From positions 248,001 to 312,000 of the forward strand of contig NZ_SWJG01000002.1 of assembly GCF_005870035.1 (NCBI RefSeq): 64,000 nucleotides of DNA, written 5' to 3'. This document shows, one piece after another, positions 27,754-36,098 of the stretch (positions are counted from its first letter, which is position 1; each line of letters starts with the position of its first letter). Both the position numbers and the translations under genes were made by a program. The DNA is from Spirosoma lacussanchae (GTDB lineage Bacteria; Bacteroidota; Bacteroidia; Cytophagales; Spirosomataceae). The notes beneath the pieces were generated by a model. It searched no databases, was not told the DNA's origin, and worked only from the letters and a program-made list of their open reading frames with translations.

Positions 27754-29058
27754 TTATTTTTTTGTCAGCTTGTAGGTCTGTCGGCTGGCGTTGGTCAGGT
27801 CGAGCTGGATGTCGTAGATACCGGCTTTCACGGTGATGTTACCACCCCCTTTTTCCAGGACGCCGTCGGCGTTACTGTCGCCCAGGTTCTCGTCCCATTT
27901 GTTGTTCTGACGGAATTTGATCTCGCCATCTTTCAGCGTCACCTTGCTGAGCGTCCAGATACCTTCTTCCACAAAGCTGGGCTGAAACTGAGTATCCGGA
28001 CCGTCCCAGCCTTTGGGGGCCGCGCTGCCGACCAGACCCCAGGCGTTAAAGGGTTCGATGGTGTATTTGAGACCCGTCGGTTTGAAATCGGCGGTTACGA
28101 GGTAGGTGCCTGCCTTAACGGCAATATTATCGCCCCCCTCTTTCAGCGTACCGGCCGCGCCCCCGTAGTTTACGGTCCAGGCGTTGTTCTGGCGGAACTT
28201 GATGTCGCCATCCTTGAGCGTTACCACCGCCCGCCATTGGTCGGTCGAAGGGTCGTAGACGAAAGGCGCATCGGGGCCGTCCCAGCCGTTGGGAGCGGCA
28301 CTGCCTACAATACCCCACGAGAACGGCTCAAGGGCATAGGTCAGCGTGGTCATGTTGATCGTGACGCGGTAGTTACCTGCTTTCACGACGATATTGTCGC
28401 CCCCGGCTTTCAGCGTGCCGCCGGTGCCGCCGTAATTTACGTCCCATTTGTTATCCTGACGTATCTTGATCTCGCCATCGGTCAGGGTTACATAGGCCAC
28501 AAAAACGTTGTTCTGGTCGGTCTTGTAGAAGGGCTGATCGGGGCCATCCCAGCTGTTGGCGGTAGCGCTGCCAACCAGCCCCCAGGTGCTGCTCAGGTCC
28601 AGCTTGTCCAGGTAAGGCGTTGCCTTTACGCTGCTCACGGCCGACATCAGCACCGCGCCGGGACCCAGGTCCGACTGTACTTTCAGGTCGATATCGGCGG
28701 CCGTACCGGCTACCAGCCCCAGCTTCAGCAACATCGGGTTCAGCTCTGACGCTTTAAAGGTTTTTCGAAGCTCGCTACCCGTCGATACCGTAATGGCGTT
28801 GGTGAAGTTGCCCCCTTTTTTATCCATCAGGATGGTATAGGCCGCCGGGGCATTGAAGCCGTAATCGGGTTTTGCCCACGATACGGTCAGCGCGTCCTGG
28901 TCGGCGTTTTCTTTTGTCAGCACGACCGTCTGCGAGGAGAGCGTCACTACGGGAGCTGAATCGGGGTTCAGAACGGCCCGTACGTCTTCTTTCTCGCACG
29001 CTCCCAGCGTCAGTAACGCCATGCTCATGACGAGCAGATTGTAAAACCGTGTTTTCAT
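27754..29058 (-). CDS. SusE/SusF-type outer-membrane starch-binding lipoprotein with three binding modules
   Basis: 434 residues with lipobox LTLGAC (Cys21). Residues 30-150 form the SusE N-terminal immunoglobulin-like domain (PVVTLSSQTVVLTKENADQDALTVSW). Three tandem modules follow at about 158-246, 247-337 and 338-432, each with W-G-(L/I)-V-G-S-A, W-D-G-P-D, (L/D)-G-(E/D)-I-K-(F/I)-R-Q-(N/D)-N, W-x-x-N-(Y/L)-G and A-G-x-Y. These correspond to the starch-binding modules of SusE (two) and SusF (three) of Bacteroides. The Trp and Arg/Lys positions expected for glucan binding are kept in all copies. It sits directly downstream of susD, behind a strong hairpin. Confidence 0.93.
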   Translation of the reverse strand: MKTRFYNLLVMSMALLTLGACEKEDVRAVLNPDSAPVVTLSSQTVVLTKENADQDALTVSWAKPDYGFNAPAAYTILMDKKGGNFTNAITVSTGSELRKTFKASELNPMLLKLGLVAGTAADIDLKVQSDLGPGAVLMSAVSSVKATPYLDKLDLSSTWGLVGSATANSWDGPDQPFYKTDQNNVFVAYVTLTDGEIKIRQDNKWDVNYGGTGGTLKAGGDNIVVKAGNYRVTINMTTLTYALEPFSWGIVGSAAPNGWDGPDAPFVYDPSTDQWRAVVTLKDGDIKFRQNNAWTVNYGGAAGTLKEGGDNIAVKAGTYLVTADFKPTGLKYTIEPFNAWGLVGSAAPKGWDGPDTQFQPSFVEEGIWTLSKVTLKDGEIKFRQNNKWDENLGDSNADGVLEKGGGNITVKAGIYDIQLDLTNASRQTYKLTKK

Positions 29059-29074
29059 AAAAATAACTGATTAT

Positions 29075-29132
29075 CAGTATATGGTCATCGATTCGGGTTA
29101 TGTGTATCACCCGAATCGATGACCATATACTG
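29075..29132 (-). repeat. Perfect 24-bp inverted repeat between susD and the SusE-type gene
   Basis: Arms 29075-29098 and 29109-29132 are fully complementary with a 10-nt loop. The hairpin begins 2 nt after the susD stop and ends 16 nt before the next ATG, filling nearly the whole gap. There is no U-tract at its 3' side apart from TTATTTTT before the ATG. It may protect the 3' end of susCD mRNA or lower translation of the downstream gene. Confidence 0.85.
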
Positions 29133-29134
29133 GT

Positions 29135-30736
29135 TTAGTATCCTGTGTTCTGTTTCAGATTTGGATTGGCAATAAGATCGGCCGCGGGCAGCGGGAAAAC
29201 AGTACGGAACGACTCGACGGCCCGTCCGGCTTTTACACCTCCTTTAAACGGCCAGAGGTACGTAGCTTCGGTGAAGCGGCCGTAGCGGATGAGGTCGGTT
29301 CGGCGGTGGCCTTCCCAATACAGTTCACGGGCGCGCTCCGACAGGATGAAGTCGAGAGTCAGCGCCGAGGCTGTGATGTTGCCCGTCGTGCCCTTGTAAG
29401 CCCGTTGACGAAGCAGGTTCACATAAGTCAGCGCCGTAGCCGCGTCGCCCCCCGTACCGCCCCGTAGTACCGCTTCGGCGTACATCAGATAGACATCGGC
29501 CAGCCGGAAGAGCGGAAAATCCGTATCGGGGAAGTTTCCTTCAACGTCAGAGCCGGGCTGGCCGGCGGAGGTTACGTTTTTGAATTTGGTAATGGCATAG
29601 CCGTCTTCAAACTTGTTCAGCACCTCGTTGATCTCCAGATTCTGACCATCGGTAAAGAACAGCGCCCGCGTATCGGTCCGGCCCGAGGGGTCGGCAAACG
29701 AGTTGACCAGTCCTTTGGTGGTACGCAGACCGGCCCAGCCGCTGTTGATACCGAAGCTGGCCGGGCTCATTTTGCCGCCGACAGCCGCGTGCACCAAGAA
29801 TGTCATACCTCCGTAGGTTTTGGTCCGGGTGCCGTCGAAGGTGACGGGCAGGATGATCTCGCGTGAGTTGCCATTATCGGCCAGAAAGAGCTTGTTGTAA
29901 TCGGCGTCGAGGGCGTAGGCGTTCGACTGGATCACCTTGTTGGCATACGTCACGGCGTCGGTATAGCGGGCGGTGCCGGTATAGACCTGCGCATTCAGGT
30001 ACAGTTTAGCCAATAGGGTCCAGGCCGCAGCCCGATCGGCCCGGCCGTATTCCGCAGCACGGGGCGCGGCCATCTCTTCTTCGATGGCTTTCAGCTCGGT
30101 TTCAACATAGGTGAACAGCTCGGCCCGGCTGATCTGGCGCGGCTGGAACGACCCAACCGCATCGGTTTCGGTCACGAACGGTACGCTGCCGAACAGGTCG
30201 ATGGCGTGCGTATAGGCTAGGGCTCGCAGAAAGCGAGCTTCGGCCCGGAACGTTCTGGCGTCGGTAGCGCCCTGGCCCGTAATGCCCCGTTCGGCCAGTT
30301 TAGCGTCGGTGGTTTCGCGGATGAACTCATTGGTCGCGGTGACCATGTAGAAAATCCGGTTGTACATGGCCGTGATGAACTCATTACTCGACGACCAGTT
30401 CATGTTGTGGTAGTCGGGGAGCGACCCGTCGTTCCAGCCGATAACGGCTTCATCGGTCGTCAGCTCCTGGGCTTTCCAGTATTGACGCAGGTAGTTGGAG
30501 AAGCCTTCGTCAATGCCGGCGATATCGGGTTTGCCCGCCGGGCCCTGCTGACCGCTCACGGCCAGAACGGCGTAGAGTTTGGCCAGTACCTGCTTGTAGT
30601 TGGCGGGGTCTTTATATACCGACGCCGAAGTGACGTCGTAGACCGGTTGCCGGTCGAGGTCCTGTAGGCAGGAGGCTGCCGTGAGCAGCAAAGCGGCCAG
30701 AACACCGGTTTTTGTGATGGATGTAAGTACGTTCAT
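29135..30736 (-). CDS. susD: SusD/RagB family outer-membrane nutrient-binding lipoprotein
   Basis: 533 residues from the ATG at 30736 with lipobox LLTAASC (Cys23). The TPR-like SusD core is recognisable: YNRIFYMVTATNEFIRET, EARFLRALAYTHAIDLFGSVPFVTE, AAWTLLAKLYLNAQVYTGTARY, and the C-terminal DFILSERARELYWEGHRRTDLIRYG with the R-x-x-E-L-x-x-E-G-x-R-x-x-D-L-I-R signature. It caps the SusC transporter and binds the glycan. An ATG 11 codons upstream is less likely because it delays the signal peptide. It follows susC with a 48-nt gap containing a hairpin. Confidence 0.96.
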   Translation of the reverse strand: MNVLTSITKTGVLAALLLTAASCLQDLDRQPVYDVTSASVYKDPANYKQVLAKLYAVLAVSGQQGPAGKPDIAGIDEGFSNYLRQYWKAQELTTDEAVIGWNDGSLPDYHNMNWSSSNEFITAMYNRIFYMVTATNEFIRETTDAKLAERGITGQGATDARTFRAEARFLRALAYTHAIDLFGSVPFVTETDAVGSFQPRQISRAELFTYVETELKAIEEEMAAPRAAEYGRADRAAAWTLLAKLYLNAQVYTGTARYTDAVTYANKVIQSNAYALDADYNKLFLADNGNSREIILPVTFDGTRTKTYGGMTFLVHAAVGGKMSPASFGINSGWAGLRTTKGLVNSFADPSGRTDTRALFFTDGQNLEINEVLNKFEDGYAITKFKNVTSAGQPGSDVEGNFPDTDFPLFRLADVYLMYAEAVLRGGTGGDAATALTYVNLLRQRAYKGTTGNITASALTLDFILSERARELYWEGHRRTDLIRYGRFTEATYLWPFKGGVKAGRAVESFRTVFPLPAADLIANPNLKQNTGY

Positions 30737-30747
30737 AGCTCTGTAGT

Positions 30748-30781
30748 ACAGCCGACGGATTGAGTGCAAGCCGTCGGCTGT
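30748..30781 (-). repeat. Hairpin in the susC-susD gap
   Basis: 11-bp perfect arms (30748-30758, 30771-30781) with a 12-nt loop, starting 3 nt after the susC stop and ending 11 nt before the susD ATG. No U-tract, so probably an RNA processing or stability element rather than a full terminator. Confidence 0.65.
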
Positions 30782-30784
30782 GGA

Positions 30785-33700
30785 TTAGAAATCGAGATTG
30801 AGACCAGCCGAGATGATGCGGGGGCGGGGGTACAGGTTGTTGTCGATACCACCCGACACTTCCGGATCTAGACCCGAGTAGTTGGTGATCACGAAGACGT
30901 TCTGCGCCGTAGCCGACAGCCGCAGGTTCATGCCTTTGCCGGGGCGGTTAGTCACCTTACCGAAGTTGTAACCCAGGTTGAGGTTGTCCATCCGCAGGAA
31001 CGAGCCGTTCTCGACGTAGTAGTCCGAGAAATACTGATTGTTGATAAAGCCGGTTTCGAGCACGTTCGGTGAGCCGTTGGCATTGAAGCCCAGCGCGTTG
31101 GTGAAGTTTCGGTAGGCGCCGTAGTTCGAGCGAACGTTGTTATACACGTAGTTGCCGATGTTGCCCCGCAGCACAAAACCCGCGCTGAATTTGCCGTAGG
31201 TGTACTGGCTCGTAAAGCCAAGGAATATCTTTGGGTTGGCCGACTGATAGCGGTACCGGTCGTCGATGGTGATCTTACCGTCGCCGGTGGTTTCGCCATT
31301 GCGGCCGCGGTCTACATAAACGCCTTCCAGCGGTTTGCCCGACGCGTCGTACACCTGCTGATACACAAAGAACGAGTTGGTCGGGAAGCCTACAGTCTGA
31401 ATCTGTACCGTGTTGCCGGTTCCGCCCGTGATGCCACCGACCAGCACACCCGGATCGTTCGGGCTTGGTACTTTGCTCAGGTTGGTGATCTTGTTCTGGT
31501 TGTAGGTGATGTTGAAGCCTACGTCGAGGTTATGGCGCTCGTTCCGAACGGGGTTGGTATTGATCGTGAATTCTACCCCCTTGTTTTCCAGATTACCCAC
31601 GTTGGTCAGGATCTGGTTGGTCAGGTTCGAGCCAGCCGGTACAGGAATGGTAGCCAGCAGGTCTTTGGTTTTCTTCTGATAGACGTCGATACTACCCGAG
31701 ATCCGGCCGTCGAAGAAGGCGTAGTCGATGGCTGCGTTGAGCGCCTGGGTTTCTTCCCACTTCAGGTTGGCGTCATACCCTTCGGCCCGCAGCGTCCGGT
31801 AAAACGAATTGCCGAACTGATACTGAGCCGTCAGGTCGCTGAGGGTGTAGCGCGGCAGGTACGGGTAGTCGCTCAGGCCCGAGGGCAGATCCTGCTGACC
31901 CGTAACGCCGTAACCGATGCGTAACTTCAGCGCCGACAGGGCTTTGGCGCCCTGCAGGAACGACTCTTCTTTAATGTTCCAGGCAAAACCCGCCGATGGG
32001 AACCAGCCCCAGCGCGTTTCGGGGCTGAATCGCGAGGTTGCATCCCGGCGCAGGGTGGCCGTCAGCGTGTAGCGATCCTTAAAGGTGTAGTTGGCCCGTC
32101 CGAAAAAGGCCAGTAGCGTATACTGGGTCTCGAACGGAACGCCGGCGGGCGTAAACTCCGTGCCGTTGGCCGTCAGCTCCGGAAAGCTTGGGCTCCTGCG
32201 GATGAAATCCTGGTACGAATACCCGGCCGTTACATCGACCCGGCTCGACACGCTACGCAGGTCTTTGACGTAGTTCAGGTAAAACTCCAGGGTTTTGTTA
32301 TCGCGGGTCTGCGCCGATTGGCTGCTCTGACCACCCCGGTTGAACTGCAGGGCTGCGTTGGCCGGTACGAAAATCGTTCCCGTCGACGAGGAGAGGTCGT
32401 AGCCCAGGTTCAGGTTGGCGCGCAGCTCGGGCAGGAAGTGGAATTTATAGTCGAACTGAACGTTACCGATGCTCCGTTTTACCGTAGTCAGGTCCTGCTT
32501 CTGCATGAGCAGACCCAGCGGGTTGCGGGTGGCCTGGGTATTGGGGCGGCCCGTAGCCGGGTCGAGCCACTCGAAGAAACCGCCGTAGGTGTCCTGACCA
32601 CTATAAACGGGCTGCGTGGGGTCAAACGCCACGGCCGCTCCAATGGCCCCCTGATCGGCAAATACGTTGTTGATGATCGACCCTTTCAGATTGACGTCTA
32701 CGCGCAGGTGGTTGTTGAAGAAGCGGGGCGACAGACCCAGCGATCCCGAAAAACGCTCGAAATTGGAAGTTTTCAGGATACCATTCTGGTTCAGGTAACC
32801 AAACGAAGCCCGGAACGGCATGTTTTTTACCGAGCCGGTAACCGATGCGTTGTAGTCGCCACTGAGGGCGGTCTGGTAGATCTGATCCTGCCAGTTGGTG
32901 TTGGCGGTGCCGAGCAGCGCCTGCTGGGCGGCATTACCGGTCTGGCCGATGACATCGCGGAACTGGTCGGCCGACAGCACCGGCACCTGCTTAACCAGCT
33001 GCGATACAGAACCGAGCGCGCTCACGCTCACCCGAAGCTGGTCGCCCTGCCGTCCTTTTTTGGTCGTGATCAGAATAACCCCGTTGGCTGCGCGGGCGCC
33101 GTAGATAGCCGCTGCCGATGCATCTTTCAGGACCGTAAAGGTTTCGATATCCTGCGGGTTGATCAGGCTCAGGGCGTTTGACGCTCCACTGATGTTGGTG
33201 TTATCGACCGGTACGCCGTCAATGACCACGAGCGGATCGTTGCTCGCGTTCAGCGACGAACCGCCCCGGATGCGGATAGTGCTCCCCCCGCCCGGCTGAC
33301 CGCTGGGGGGCGTAATGCTCACCCCGGCCAGTTTACCTGCCACGAGCTGTTCGGGATTGACAATGTTGCCTTTCTGAAATTCTTCGGCCGAGATAGAGGT
33401 AATGGCGCCGGTCAGGTCTTTCCGGCGCTGGGTACCATAGCCCACCACGACGACTTCCTGCAGCGATTTGGAATCGTCGGCCAGGACCACGTCGACGGCG
33501 GTGCGGTTACCGACCAGTACCTCCTGCGGGGTTTTTCCGATAAAGCTGAAGATCAGGGCTGCGCCCTCTGGTACGTTGGTTAGCTGATAAGAGCCATCGG
33601 CATTGGTCTGCGTACCCCGGTTGGTGCCTTTTACCTGTACCGTAACCCCAGGGAGCGGGGCACCGTCGGCCTCCTTAACAACCCCCGTTAGGGTTACCCC

Positions 33701-33814
33701 CTGTGCGAGTACTGATGCGTGAATGCCGATGGATAACAGCGCGATGACTACCAGCCGCCAAAGCGAAGCTGATGGAGCATCCCGTCGAAACCTTTGTGAA
33801 AAGAGTTTCATCAT
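30785..33814 (-). CDS. susC: SusC/RagA family TonB-dependent glycan transporter
   Basis: 1009 residues. A signal peptide (ending HASVLAQ) is followed by a carboxypeptidase-D regulatory-like domain (VTLTGVVKEADGAPLPGVTV), the plug domain beginning at EVVVVGYGTQRRKDLTGAI, the SusC motif with RIRGGSSLNASNDPLVVIDG, and a long 22-strand barrel ending in the aromatic C-terminus INSAGLNLDF-like (ISAGLNLDF). It imports SusD-captured starch oligosaccharides using TonB energy. No N-terminal secretin/TonB short domain for anti-sigma signalling is present, consistent with regulation by the adjacent AraC-type sensor. A TACTTTTG box sits 73 nt upstream. Confidence 0.97.
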   Translation of the reverse strand: MMKLFSQRFRRDAPSASLWRLVVIALLSIGIHASVLAQGVTLTGVVKEADGAPLPGVTVQVKGTNRGTQTNADGSYQLTNVPEGAALIFSFIGKTPQEVLVGNRTAVDVVLADDSKSLQEVVVVGYGTQRRKDLTGAITSISAEEFQKGNIVNPEQLVAGKLAGVSITPPSGQPGGGSTIRIRGGSSLNASNDPLVVIDGVPVDNTNISGASNALSLINPQDIETFTVLKDASAAAIYGARAANGVILITTKKGRQGDQLRVSVSALGSVSQLVKQVPVLSADQFRDVIGQTGNAAQQALLGTANTNWQDQIYQTALSGDYNASVTGSVKNMPFRASFGYLNQNGILKTSNFERFSGSLGLSPRFFNNHLRVDVNLKGSIINNVFADQGAIGAAVAFDPTQPVYSGQDTYGGFFEWLDPATGRPNTQATRNPLGLLMQKQDLTTVKRSIGNVQFDYKFHFLPELRANLNLGYDLSSSTGTIFVPANAALQFNRGGQSSQSAQTRDNKTLEFYLNYVKDLRSVSSRVDVTAGYSYQDFIRRSPSFPELTANGTEFTPAGVPFETQYTLLAFFGRANYTFKDRYTLTATLRRDATSRFSPETRWGWFPSAGFAWNIKEESFLQGAKALSALKLRIGYGVTGQQDLPSGLSDYPYLPRYTLSDLTAQYQFGNSFYRTLRAEGYDANLKWEETQALNAAIDYAFFDGRISGSIDVYQKKTKDLLATIPVPAGSNLTNQILTNVGNLENKGVEFTINTNPVRNERHNLDVGFNITYNQNKITNLSKVPSPNDPGVLVGGITGGTGNTVQIQTVGFPTNSFFVYQQVYDASGKPLEGVYVDRGRNGETTGDGKITIDDRYRYQSANPKIFLGFTSQYTYGKFSAGFVLRGNIGNYVYNNVRSNYGAYRNFTNALGFNANGSPNVLETGFINNQYFSDYYVENGSFLRMDNLNLGYNFGKVTNRPGKGMNLRLSATAQNVFVITNYSGLDPEVSGGIDNNLYPRPRIISAGLNLDF

Positions 33815-33886
33815 TGGGTTGATTTACAATGGTTTAATACACTTGATTTATTGACCAAAGCAGCTGTTTCAGTCAACTTTATCTGA

Positions 33887-33894
33887 CAAAAGTA
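33887..33894 (-). promoter_or_regulatory. Predicted -7 element for susC
   Basis: TACTTTTG on the minus strand in an AT-rich 260-base gap between the sensor gene and susC; the transcript would have a leader of about 65 nt. No -33 TTG is visible, which would suit an activator-dependent promoter. Confidence 0.5.
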
Positions 33895-33988
33895 CCATTG
33901 CCTCTTCCCGCTGTCGTTCCACTTTCGGAATGTGTTAAAAAACTTTAAAATTATTTATAATATACTGTATATCAATTAATTATATATG

Positions 33989-34024
33989 AAAAAAATAACG
34001 TGCCATTTTTGTAAAATGGCACGT
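33989..34024 (-). terminator. Rho-independent terminator of the AraC-type sensor gene
   Basis: 12-bp perfect arms (33998-34009, 34013-34024) with a 3-nt loop, followed on the minus strand by TTATTTTTTT. It starts 50 nt after the sensor stop and insulates susC from the sensor transcript. Confidence 0.85.
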
Positions 34025-34073
34025 CGATAGAACAGTCAGCCGATAAAATTGGGCAATATTGATCTGATTTGTA

Positions 34074-36029
34074 TTACAGAGGCTGCTCTTCGCTGGCCAT
34101 CTGAAAATAGTCTTTCGGCGTTTGGTGGGTTAGCTTTTTAAAGGCCCGATTGAAGGCCGATTTGGAGTTGAACCCTACCTCAAACGCCAGGCTGAGCAGG
34201 GTGTGCTGACGACTGCGTGGGTCGTCCATTCGTTGCTTGAACTCCTCTACCCGGTATTGGTTGACGAAGTCGAAGAAGTTCTTGCCGAAGCCTTCATTGA
34301 TGACTTTTGACAGCACATGCGGAGGAATTTTCAGGCCGCTGGCCAGCTCATGGATGGTCAGGTTCGGATTCGTGTAGGGCTTATGGTCTCGCATGTAGGT
34401 TTCCAGCGTATCGCGGTATTTAGGAAGATCGAACGCCGAAGCGGGCTTATGGGAGCCAGGCCGCTGGTCTGCATCGACAGCGGCTACGGGTATCGGCAGA
34501 CTATCCTGTCCGACGGCGGGCTCAGCAGCGGGCTCGGGCAGGGGATGTACTACGTCCTCGAAAAAGCTGATGGGGGGCGCGTCGGCCAGCCGGGGCTGGG
34601 GCATCTTGAAGATCTCCGGCTGATGAACGGCCACGTAGCCCAGAAAATAAATGATGGTCGAGAAGGCCAGCCAGATGGTATCTACGCTCCCTTCGGCCAG
34701 CACCAGCACATCGAACGGCATTAGCCGGCTGACCAGCACCAACCCGTACAGGAAGGTCCACAGAGTCAGGCAAACGGCCTGAATGATAAGTACCGTGTTT
34801 AAATATTCGAGGTTTTGCTCGTACGATACGCTGGTCTGGTAATGAGTTTTGTAGGCCCGGATGGTTCGGCGGCAGCTCAGCCAGTAAACCGCGTTGAAAA
34901 CCAGCGCGAGAAAACCCGTAACCAGAAACAGCCCCCGCAGCACCGGGTCCTGGTTGACAATCCGGAGCTGAAAGGTTTTGCTCTCCATTAGGAAGTAGGG
35001 CAGGTACGCCAGAAACTGAATGGCCACCGGAATAAAGTGATAGGCCCAGCGCCGGTTGGGCAGCCCCGCATCGAACAGGAGTCGGCGGATGTAGAAATAG
35101 AACAGCGGAGCGTACAGAAACCAGATAAAGTCCGGCACCAGCAGGAGTTTGGTATAGGCCTGCGCCACATCGCGGTAGCCACTGATAACCTTCAGCAGAA
35201 TGAACAGCGATGAACTGCCGATCAGGACCACCAGCCAGCGATTGGCAACGCGGTTGTAGTTTTGAATACTCGGAATGGCAATAAGCAGCAATAGCCCCTG
35301 AAAACACGAAAATAGCATCAGCAGGTCGTATACTGAGTAAAACTGGAATGTGCTGGTGAGGTCTTCCCAGCTCTGAATCGTAACCTCAATGTCCTGGTTG
35401 CCGGTTTCGGTGCGGGTTACCGCTCGGTTTGGTCGCGATTTTCCCGATTCGCGTCCTTCTACCGCATCCCAACTGCCCCGCGTAAATTTGTACTCGAGCA
35501 GGGGGGCGTCGCTGTAGACCGTGACGCGGAAGGTGCCGTCGGCTTGCCGCTGGAGTTTATAACGCGCATCGTGCGGATTCCAGCGGTTGAACGAACCGGT
35601 AATGTATAGCGTGGCGTCTTCCGGAGTGTTGGCTGGTACTCCCGTTACCACAAAGCGGTACATGGGTTTCTGTTCCCAGCCTGCAATACGTACCCGGATA
35701 AAAGCCGGGCCTGACTGCGTTCGTTCAAAAATCCGGTTGGCCACGGCCCGGCCTTCGCTGTCGCCCTCGGTCAGCGACCAGTTACCCTGGGTAAACTTGT
35801 ACTCGAACCGGCGCAGCGTATCGGGTAAGGTGATGGCGTAGGTACCGTTGTTCTGCCGACGGAGCGCAAAGCGGGGGTCGCCGGGGTTCCAGTTGTTGAA
35901 ATCGCCGGCAATGAACAGGCCCGATGCCGTTGGCGATAGCGCCGGATACTCCGACACCTCTACCCGAACCTGAGCCGACGCCGTAAGAGCCAGCATCCAG
36001 CACGCCAGAAAAAGACCAAATCGGGTCAT
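34074..36029 (-). CDS. Membrane-spanning AraC-type regulator with two extracytoplasmic starch-binding-like modules
   Basis: 651 residues. A signal peptide (1-19) leads to two tandem modules, 22-117 and 123-221. Both have the CBM20/CBM48-like pattern G-(D/S)-F-N-x-W-N-P, then F-E-Y-K-F-T-x-G-(N/S)-W and E-G-(D/R)-x-S-G with a following N-R. About seven hydrophobic helices span 233-470. A linker of 60 residues leads to an AraC HTH domain (535-645; LSLAFEVGFNSKSAFNRAFKKLTHQTPKDY). The obvious reading is a one-protein sensor: glucan binding outside the inner membrane alters the cytoplasmic DNA-binding domain. It lies directly upstream of susC, so it is the probable activator and a functional stand-in for Bacteroides SusR, but with a different architecture. 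Confidence 0.9.
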   Translation of the reverse strand: MTRFGLFLACWMLALTASAQVRVEVSEYPALSPTASGLFIAGDFNNWNPGDPRFALRRQNNGTYAITLPDTLRRFEYKFTQGNWSLTEGDSEGRAVANRIFERTQSGPAFIRVRIAGWEQKPMYRFVVTGVPANTPEDATLYITGSFNRWNPHDARYKLQRQADGTFRVTVYSDAPLLEYKFTRGSWDAVEGRESGKSRPNRAVTRTETGNQDIEVTIQSWEDLTSTFQFYSVYDLLMLFSCFQGLLLLIAIPSIQNYNRVANRWLVVLIGSSSLFILLKVISGYRDVAQAYTKLLLVPDFIWFLYAPLFYFYIRRLLFDAGLPNRRWAYHFIPVAIQFLAYLPYFLMESKTFQLRIVNQDPVLRGLFLVTGFLALVFNAVYWLSCRRTIRAYKTHYQTSVSYEQNLEYLNTVLIIQAVCLTLWTFLYGLVLVSRLMPFDVLVLAEGSVDTIWLAFSTIIYFLGYVAVHQPEIFKMPQPRLADAPPISFFEDVVHPLPEPAAEPAVGQDSLPIPVAAVDADQRPGSHKPASAFDLPKYRDTLETYMRDHKPYTNPNLTIHELASGLKIPPHVLSKVINEGFGKNFFDFVNQYRVEEFKQRMDDPRSRQHTLLSLAFEVGFNSKSAFNRAFKKLTHQTPKDYFQMASEEQPL

Positions 36030-36098
36030 GTAATAGACTGTTATACCGTCCTGCCCGGGCCACCCGATGACGGGCCTAACCCGGAAAAGGACGTTCTT

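Noticed and set aside
27900..28560. Repeated DNA of about 270 bases that might be a mobile or CRISPR-like repeat
   Set aside because: The period matches in-frame protein modules of the SusE/F-type lipoprotein; no spacers or flanking repeats.
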